Shown piece by piece: positions 57,747 through 64,000 of a stretch of 64,000 nucleotides of DNA. A program made the position numbers and the translations under genes. This stretch comes from Flavobacteriaceae bacterium (GTDB lineage: Bacteria; Bacteroidota; Bacteroidia; Flavobacteriales; Flavobacteriaceae), in contig CANFNV010000003.1 of the NCBI GenBank assembly GCA_947448525.1, positions 1 through 64,000 on the forward strand, in the 5' to 3' direction. Positions within the stretch are counted from its first letter, which is position 1. Each line of letters begins with the position of its first letter. The notes under the pieces are model-generated. The model had not been told where the DNA came from, did no database searches, and worked only from the letters and a program-made list of their open reading frames with translations.

Positions 57747-60179
57747 TTAAGACCCACACATTTCGCAATCATCACCACCGTTTCCTGCGGCATTACGAGC
57801 GCGTTCTACCATGGCAGCAAAATCTTCGGCGGTCATTTCTCCATTTTCAACTGGAGCAACAACTTCAACTGCAACTGCTGCTGGTTTTTCAACAATAGAT
57901 GGTTCGGCTTTTTTATCGTTGTTCAACGTAAATTTAATTGCATCCACCGCAGCTTTAGTTCTCAAATAATACATTCCGGTTTTTAAGCCACTTTTCCAAG
58001 CATAAAAATGCATCGAAGTTAATTTAGCATAATTGGCATCTTGCATGAACAAGTTTAACGATTGCGATTGGTCAATAAAATAACCTCTATGACGACTCAT
58101 ATCGATAATGTCTTTCATCGACATTTCCCAAACTGTTTTATACAATTCTTTCAAATCTTCTGGAATTTCCAAATCTTGAACCGAGCCGTTGTTACGCATC
58201 AATTCTTGTTTCAAGGTTTCAGTCCATAAACCCCTTTCTACTAAATCGTTTAATAAGTGTTTATTTACCACAATGAATTCTCCAGAAAGCACACGTCTTG
58301 TATATATATTTGAGGTGTAAGGTTCAAACGCTTCATTATTTCCTAGAATTTGTGACGTAGAAGCCGTTGGCATTGGCGCTACTAAAAGCGAATTTCTTAC
58401 ACCGTGTGTAACAACTTCTTTTCGTAAACTTGCCCAATCCCATCGTCCTGAAAGTTCTTCGTCTTTGATATTCCAGAGGTTGTGTTGAAATTGTCCTTCA
58501 GAAATCGGAGAACCTTTGAAAGAAGAATACGGTCCTTCTTCTTTTGCCATTTCCATAGATGCAGTTACAGCTGCAAAATATAATGTTTCAAAAATATCTT
58601 GATTTACTTGTTTAGCTTCGTCACTTGTAAAAGGTAATCGCATCATGATAAAGGCATCAGCCAAACCTTGAACACCCAATCCAACCGGACGATGGCGCAT
58701 ATTAGAGTTTTCTGCTTCTTTTACAGGATAGTAATTTCTATCGATTACTTTATTTAAGTTTCGAGTCACACGTTTGGTCACATTGAATAACAATTGGTGA
58801 TCAAATTCGCAGTTTTCTACAAACATTGGTAATGAAATAGAGGCCAAGTTACATACTGCTATTTCGTCTTCTGACGTGTATTCCATGATTTCGGTACACA
58901 AGTTTGATGAACGAATAGTCCCCAGATTCTTTTGGTTCGATTTTCTGTTCGCCGCATCTTTGTACAACATATACGGCGTTCCTGTTTCAATTTGTGATTC
59001 TAAGATTTTCTCCCAAAGTTCCCGTGCTTTAACGGTTTTTCTTCCTTTTCCGGCAGCTTCATACGATGTGTATAATGCTTCAAATTCATCGCCATAAACG
59101 TCACACAATTTCGGACATTCATTTGGGCACATTAACGTCCAATGAATATCTTCTTCCACGCGTTTCATAAACAAATCGGATGTCCACATTGCAAAGAATA
59201 GATCTCTTGCACGCATTTCTTCTTTACCGGTATTCTTTTTTAAATCTAAAAATTCAAAAATATCGGCATGCCATGTTTCTAAATAAATAGCAAAACTACC
59301 TTTACGTTTTCCACCACCTTGATCTACATAGCGCGCGGTATCATTAAAAACACGCAACATCGGAACAATACCGTTTGAAGTTCCATTAGTACCACGAATG
59401 TAAGATCCCGTAGCACGAACATTGTGAATTGATAATCCAATTCCTCCAGCCGATTGCGAGATTTTTGCCGTTTGTTTCAACGTATCGTATATTCCGTCGA
59501 TGCTGTCGTCTTTCATAGTCAACAAAAAACAAGAAGACATTTGTGGTTTAGGAGTTCCGGCATTGAACAAAGTTGGTGTGGCATGTGTAAAGAATTTCTT
59601 TGACATTAAGTCGTAGGTTTCGATAACGGAATCCAAATCGTTTAAATGAATTCCTACCGAAACACGCATCAACATGTGCTGCGGGCGTTCTACAATTTTA
59701 CCATTGATTCTCAATAAATACGAACGTTCCAAAGTTTTGAAACCAAAATAATCGTAATTAAAATCGCGATTGTATATGATATGTGAATTTAAAAACTCAG
59801 CATTTTCTTTAATTACGTTATGTACTTCTTCCGAAAGTAACGGAGCTTCTTGATTGGTTCTTGGGTTTATATAATGATACATTTCATTCATCGTTTCCGA
59901 AAATGATTTGTTGGTGTTTTTATGCAAATTAGATATGGCAATACGTGCAGCTAATTGCGCATAATCTGGGTGTGAAATAGTCATTGAAGCTGCCGTTTCA
60001 GCAGCAAGATTATCCAATTCGGACGTAGTAACTCCGTCATACAATCCTTCAATCACTCGCATGGCTACTTTTACAGCGTCAACTCTATCGTTTAAACCAT
60101 AGCATAGTTTTTTAATTCTATCGGTGATTTTGTCAAACATTACCGGCTCTTTGTGGCCGTCTCTTTTTACTACGTACAT
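57747..60179 (-). CDS. nrdA: Ribonucleoside-diphosphate reductase class Ia, alpha subunit
   Basis: An 810-residue large subunit. An N-terminal ATP-cone ([20 protein letters not shown]) precedes the barrel with [20 protein letters not shown] (active-site Cys), [16 protein letters not shown] and [24 protein letters not shown]. The C-terminus ends in CEMCGS, the redox Cys pair that re-reduces the enzyme. An Ala/Val/Glu-rich linker precedes that tail. The start is at MYVVKRDG; M11 or M1 of a longer frame are alternatives. nrdB lies upstream, separated by a long inverted repeat. Confidence 0.95.
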   Translation of the reverse strand: MYVVKRDGHKEPVMFDKITDRIKKLCYGLNDRVDAVKVAMRVIEGLYDGVTTSELDNLAAETAASMTISHPDYAQLAARIAISNLHKNTNKSFSETMNEMYHYINPRTNQEAPLLSEEVHNVIKENAEFLNSHIIYNRDFNYDYFGFKTLERSYLLRINGKIVERPQHMLMRVSVGIHLNDLDSVIETYDLMSKKFFTHATPTLFNAGTPKPQMSSCFLLTMKDDSIDGIYDTLKQTAKISQSAGGIGLSIHNVRATGSYIRGTNGTSNGIVPMLRVFNDTARYVDQGGGKRKGSFAIYLETWHADIFEFLDLKKNTGKEEMRARDLFFAMWTSDLFMKRVEEDIHWTLMCPNECPKLCDVYGDEFEALYTSYEAAGKGRKTVKARELWEKILESQIETGTPYMLYKDAANRKSNQKNLGTIRSSNLCTEIMEYTSEDEIAVCNLASISLPMFVENCEFDHQLLFNVTKRVTRNLNKVIDRNYYPVKEAENSNMRHRPVGLGVQGLADAFIMMRLPFTSDEAKQVNQDIFETLYFAAVTASMEMAKEEGPYSSFKGSPISEGQFQHNLWNIKDEELSGRWDWASLRKEVVTHGVRNSLLVAPMPTASTSQILGNNEAFEPYTSNIYTRRVLSGEFIVVNKHLLNDLVERGLWTETLKQELMRNNGSVQDLEIPEDLKELYKTVWEMSMKDIIDMSRHRGYFIDQSQSLNLFMQDANYAKLTSMHFYAWKSGLKTGMYYLRTKAAVDAIKFTLNNDKKAEPSIVEKPAAVAVEVVAPVENGEMTAEDFAAMVERARNAAGNGGDDCEMCGS

Positions 60180-60239
60180 AATCATTGTTTTTTGTGAAAT
60201 AGAAAATCCCTTCACTATTTCGTGTTATTTGTAATTAAT

Positions 60240-60300
60240 ACTGAACTCGTTTCAGTATCTATTTTTGCGTGATTAATTATGAATCTGAAACGAGTTCAGT
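60240..60300 (-). promoter_or_regulatory. 16-bp perfect inverted repeat between nrdB and nrdA
   Basis: ACTGAACTCGTTTCAG (60240-60255) and its exact complement (60285-60300) are 29 bp apart. The hairpin starts directly at the nrdB stop and ends 60 bp before nrdA. It could attenuate transcription or shield the 3' end of a processed nrdB message. Confidence 0.6.
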
Positions 60301-61278
60301 TTAAAAATCGGCATCGAAACTAATTTTACTGGATTCTGAATCAGAATTCATAACTCCAGCTTTTTGGTATTCCGCAACGCGTTTTTCAAAAAAATTAGTT
60401 TTCCCTTGAAGCGAAATCATATCCATAAAATCAAACGGATTAGATGAGTTATACACTCTTTCACAACCTAATTCTACCAATAATCTATCGGTAACAAATT
60501 CTAAATATTGAGTCATTAAAGCAGCATTCATTCCAATCAAACTTACGGGAAGTGACTCGGTTATAAATTTTCTTTCAATATCTAATGCATTGGTCAAAAT
60601 TTCAGTAATTCGATCTTTAGGTACTTTATTTACAATATGGTTTCGGTGTAAATGCACCGCAAAATCACAATGCATTCCTTCATCACGAGAAATTAATTCG
60701 TTAGAAAAAGTCAATCCGGGCATTAAGCCACGTTTTTTCAACCAATAAATGGAGCAAAAAGAACCGGAGAAAAAGATGCCTTCTACTGCTGCAAAAGCTA
60801 TTAGTCGTTCTGCAAAAGAATCGGATTCAATCCATTTTAAAGCCCAATCAGCTTTTTCTTTAATCGCTGGAAAATGTTCTAACGCATGAAATAATTCGTG
60901 TTTTTCAGTTTCGTCTTTTACATAAGTATCAATTAACAACGAATAAGTTTCGCTGTGAATATTTTCCATCATCAATTGAAATCCATAGAAAAATTTAGCT
61001 TCTGGATATTGTACTTCACTCACAAAATTTTCAGCAAGATTTTCGTTTACAATTCCATCTGAAGCCGCAAAAAAAGCTAATATATGCTTGATAAAGTATT
61101 TTTCATCGGCATTCAATTTGTTATTCCAATCATTTAAATCGGTATGCAAATCAATTTCTTCGGCTGTCCAAATACAAGCTTCTTGTTTTTTGTACCATTC
61201 CCAAATATCTTGATGCTTAATCGGAAAAATGACGAAGCGATCTTTGTTCTCTTTTAGAATTGGTTCTATGAACGACAT
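60301..61278 (-). CDS. nrdB: Ribonucleoside-diphosphate reductase class Ia, beta subunit
   Basis: A 325-residue ferritin-like radical subunit. It contains metal ligands in [31 protein letters not shown] (Glu), [16 protein letters not shown] (E, H) and [15 protein letters not shown] (E, H). The radical Tyr probably lies in the SETYSLL helix region. The C-terminal tail ending ISFDADF resembles the peptide that docks into NrdA. It is the first gene of the nrdBA pair. Confidence 0.94.
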   Translation of the reverse strand: MSFIEPILKENKDRFVIFPIKHQDIWEWYKKQEACIWTAEEIDLHTDLNDWNNKLNADEKYFIKHILAFFAASDGIVNENLAENFVSEVQYPEAKFFYGFQLMMENIHSETYSLLIDTYVKDETEKHELFHALEHFPAIKEKADWALKWIESDSFAERLIAFAAVEGIFFSGSFCSIYWLKKRGLMPGLTFSNELISRDEGMHCDFAVHLHRNHIVNKVPKDRITEILTNALDIERKFITESLPVSLIGMNAALMTQYLEFVTDRLLVELGCERVYNSSNPFDFMDMISLQGKTNFFEKRVAEYQKAGVMNSDSESSKISFDADF

Positions 61279-61462
61279 AATTATGATTTTTTATAGGTTT
61301 TTTAATTTTTTTCAACTGTTACAAAGGTGGTTATTTTTTAGACAAAGAAAAAACCAAACTTATTCACAATCGGCTTTAGTTTTTAACAATGTTTAAAAAC
61401 AGACTGATTTAGCCATTTTTATAAAATATTGATATGTAATGACTTATGAATTAAATAAAATT

Positions 61463-61484
61463 AAAAAACCCTTAAAAATAAGGG
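61463..61484 (-). terminator. Terminator after the right-edge surface protein gene
   Basis: On the minus strand CCCTTA and TAAGGG form a short stem followed by six T. It lies about 120 bp after the gene stop. The rest of the 61279-61604 gap is AT-rich with no gene seen. Confidence 0.75.
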
Positions 61485-61604
61485 ATTTGTATTTTTTAGT
61501 ATTTTTTTTCGTAAACTTTTAGAAGTATTTTTTTTAGCAAATTGTTAAATAAAAAAACAAATTTTTAGTTTTTTAAAGCAAAAATATCTTTAGACTAAAA
61601 AACA

Positions 61605-64000
61605 TTAAAAAGAAGCTCTCAATTGAACGTTACCCGTATGAATAGTTTGACTAGTTTCCGATTTTCTTCCTTGATAATTAATGTTGATATCTAAATATTG
61701 GGTTAGATTTTTTTGTAACAACAAGCGCCATGTCGAATTTTTCCCCGCTTGTAATCCCTCTAGCATTTGAAAAGCAACCGGTGAAAGTTGATTTCCAACA
61801 AAGGCATTATTAAACATTGAAAATTCACCATTAATTGTTATTTTTTGATCACTCGAATAATTAAATGATAATCCAATGTGTTGTTGTTTCAACCGTTCTA
61901 CTTCATTTATTTTGTTTTGTTTATTTTTATATTCGAAAAACAAAGACAAACTTTTATTGTTGGAAAATAAATACGATATTTTAGGAGCTAAATCATAACT
62001 ATTCAATTCAAAATTTCGGGAAGCATAATTATCCGAGATGCTACTCAATTTTGTTATTGACATATCTAAATTGAACAACCAACTTTTTTGAAGTAAGTGG
62101 GCATATTGCAATTGATTGGAACTCGAATTATTTTCTTGCGATCCAATAGAAAGTAAACTTTTTACGTGACTTTCTAAATAGGTATAGGTCACCGAATGCT
62201 CTTGCTTGCCTCGATTGTAGAACATGCTGTTTCTAAAACTTTTGTTCATACCTAACAAATTATCGGTACTGTTTGAGAACGGATTTAAGTTAAAATTATC
62301 CGATTTACGTTCAATTTTTCTATCCAAAGAAAATGCTGATTGATTGTAAAAAAAGGAGAGGAGTTTCTTTAATCCTTTTTCGTTATTCCATCGGGACGGA
62401 CTTAAAGTAACGGATTGCGAAAATTTATTCTGATGTGTTTTTACAAAAATTTGATTGGGAAGAAACACCCGAATATATTTGGCCAAATCGTGAAATGGTG
62501 CGACTTCAAACTCTTGTAATTGCTGAATTCCATCGCCATTGTAATCGTTCCACATGTAAACACCTTGACCCGGATTGACTTGCAAATAGGTGAATTCTTG
62601 TTGTGCAATAGTACCCGATACATTTTCATAAGCGGTGTTTGTTTGGATCATTTGACCCCAAAAGTTATCATTATATAGTACACGAGAATTCAATGACGGT
62701 TCATTAGGTTTTGAAACATCTGAAAAGGTCAATCGTCGGTAATTCACAAAAAGGGATAAATTGGTTTTTTGAGTTTGTATCAATTTCGATTTCAAATAAT
62801 AGGAATTAGAAGCATTCACCCGCTTTAATAATCCCGATTGCAAACTGTCATTATTGCGATGTAAATACCCTATTTCTGCATAGACTTTCGTACTGTCCCC
62901 TCTACCAATACCCCCCCCAATTTCACTAAATCGCTGACTTAATCTGGTAAACTGATTGGTCGCTACTAGCTTTTCTTGATTATCTTCTAAACGGAAACTC
63001 GAACCAACCCAATTTTTATTAAAATGGTATTTCCCTCGCGATTGATTTCTAAAAAAAGTGGTGTTTGAAACACTGCCCGTACTGTTAAGAAAACTGCTAT
63101 TTTGTTGTAATGATATGTTTTTAGTTTTAAAATTCCCCTGAACAATATGGCGTGTGCCCGAAAAATTATTTGAAAAGTCGAGCTTTTCTAATTGGTATTT
63201 AGCAAATCCATTTTCTTTAAAATCAAAATTCAATCCCGATGTAAGCAAACTTTGGGTTCCAGAAATATTGGTTAAATTCCAATCGCGGTTGAATTCGATG
63301 GTAAATAATCGCTCAATAGTTTTGAAATTGTTCTGAATCAATTGGTAATTGGCTACTGCATCGACAGTAAATTTTCCAGAAAAAAGCCGTTGTTTTGCAT
63401 TGAATTTAGAGGCAATTCCCTTGTTATTTCCATCATCAAGTTTTGAATACAAATTCAAATCATTATTACTGATGCCGAATTCAAAATCGACGGAAGTCTT
63501 TTCTGACGGATTAAATTTTCCTAAAACCGTTGCAATTTGGATCTTTGTGGGCGGAACCAATCGTGTAATGGGTTCGTAATTTCCTTGCGGAACACCACCA
63601 ACAGGGGGTAGATATTCATAAATTTTCCCAACAGCAGTGTTACTTGTAAGGTTGTAATTTCCGAGATTGGCACCTACTAAAGTGAATTTTACATTATATA
63701 AAACATCGGTAGATACATTCGAATATTGAAAGATATTAATACCGCCAATACTTACTTTTTTGTACAAAATTTTATTTTCAGAATAGGAATCGATATATGC
63801 CGAAGGCGCATTCATCAGACTAAGATCGTCACCTGCATTTTGAAGAATTGCTACTTGTTCACTCGATAAATTTTGTTGCAAAGGTTGGTTTTTCACATCA
63901 CTTTCAGAATATAAATAACCCCCCAAACTCCATTTTTCTTCTTGATGATTGACGCCGCCATAGGTAATAAAACGCGTATAACTTCGGTCCGAATATTGGT
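61605..64000 (-). CDS. Large beta-rich outer-membrane or surface protein, 5' end cut by window edge
   Basis: The frame is open through the right window edge, so only the last 798 residues are visible; the TTG at 63926 is not a real start. The sequence alternates short polar turns with aromatic strands throughout (SLSLFFEYKNKQNKI, WLFNLDMSITKLS, LDININYQGRKS) and ends in strand VQLRASF, as expected of an outer-membrane barrel. An EF-hand-like loop DYNGDGIQQLQEFE follows GVYMWN. A similar phrase occurs, as I recall, in SprA-type proteins, but the length and rest do not settle that. Family not recognised. Confidence 0.7.
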   Translation of the reverse strand, partial: QYSDRSYTRFITYGGVNHQEEKWSLGGYLYSESDVKNQPLQQNLSSEQVAILQNAGDDLSLMNAPSAYIDSYSENKILYKKVSIGGINIFQYSNVSTDVLYNVKFTLVGANLGNYNLTSNTAVGKIYEYLPPVGGVPQGNYEPITRLVPPTKIQIATVLGKFNPSEKTSVDFEFGISNNDLNLYSKLDDGNNKGIASKFNAKQRLFSGKFTVDAVANYQLIQNNFKTIERLFTIEFNRDWNLTNISGTQSLLTSGLNFDFKENGFAKYQLEKLDFSNNFSGTRHIVQGNFKTKNISLQQNSSFLNSTGSVSNTTFFRNQSRGKYHFNKNWVGSSFRLEDNQEKLVATNQFTRLSQRFSEIGGGIGRGDSTKVYAEIGYLHRNNDSLQSGLLKRVNASNSYYLKSKLIQTQKTNLSLFVNYRRLTFSDVSKPNEPSLNSRVLYNDNFWGQMIQTNTAYENVSGTIAQQEFTYLQVNPGQGVYMWNDYNGDGIQQLQEFEVAPFHDLAKYIRVFLPNQIFVKTHQNKFSQSVTLSPSRWNNEKGLKKLLSFFYNQSAFSLDRKIERKSDNFNLNPFSNSTDNLLGMNKSFRNSMFYNRGKQEHSVTYTYLESHVKSLLSIGSQENNSSSNQLQYAHLLQKSWLFNLDMSITKLSSISDNYASRNFELNSYDLAPKISYLFSNNKSLSLFFEYKNKQNKINEVERLKQQHIGLSFNYSSDQKITINGEFSMFNNAFVGNQLSPVAFQMLEGLQAGKNSTWRLLLQKNLTQYLDININYQGRKSETSQTIHTGNVQLRASF

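Overview
The window comes from a low-GC member of the Bacteroidota, very probably Flavobacterium or a close relative. It carries gliding genes gldE and gldD, proteins with type IX secretion (T9SS) C-terminal sorting domains, promoters of the Bacteroidota form TAnnTTTG, almost no Shine-Dalgarno sequences, and a ribE/pdxA/DUF177/rpmF/fabH/accB/accC block in the flavobacterial style. All calls come from reading the sequence; no database search was run.

Layout. (1) 1-13 kb is an accessory region rich in defence genes: paralogous small membrane proteins, an MmeI-like fused restriction-modification enzyme with a coupled small gene, a DUF2130 protein, a 17-residue-repeat secreted protein, an orphan C5 cytosine methyltransferase, a small serine recombinase, and an AAA ATPase plus subtilase pair that matches the IetAS defence system. 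It ends at the 3' half of a tRNA (13074-13115) whose 5' half does not fold properly. (2) 13.10-31.21 kb is a second element. It is bounded by a 16-bp direct repeat of the tRNA 3' end (13103-13118 and 31195-31210) and has a tyrosine integrase beside the right end. Near-identical 36-bp repeats with internal inverted repeats lie 47 bp inside the left att copy and 75 bp inside the right one. Its cargo is an AbiEi/AbiEii toxin-antitoxin pair, a second serine recombinase, a membrane metallopeptidase, a LytTR response regulator and sensor kinase upstream of a secreted/outer-membrane/lipoprotein cassette, two replication- or transfer-like genes near a G-quadruplex motif, and a ParB-methyltransferase fusion followed by a second ParB-like gene. 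(3) 31.6-64 kb is core chromosome: cofactor and fatty-acid synthesis, ribosomal proteins, two M16 peptidases, dxs, tadA, RNase G, HU, mutY-ssb-gldE-gldD, an M36 peptidase, dgt, nrdB-nrdA, and a truncated large surface protein at the right edge.

How the genes fit together. The first 31 kb look like two tandem integrations at one tRNA locus. A further tRNA scrap beyond attR (31391-31407) points to an additional recombination event there. The most unusual part is the middle of the second element. A complete LytTR two-component system is followed, 9 bp after the kinase stop, by two tandem 21-bp direct repeats of the spacing LytTR regulators use. A 15-bp perfect inverted repeat then abuts the start codon of a T9SS-sorted LamG protein, followed by an outer-membrane barrel and two lipoproteins. 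This reads as a self-contained sensing and cell-surface module carried on a mobile element. The same element encodes two consecutive proteins that end in ELPF, resembling the tip of single-stranded-DNA-binding protein.
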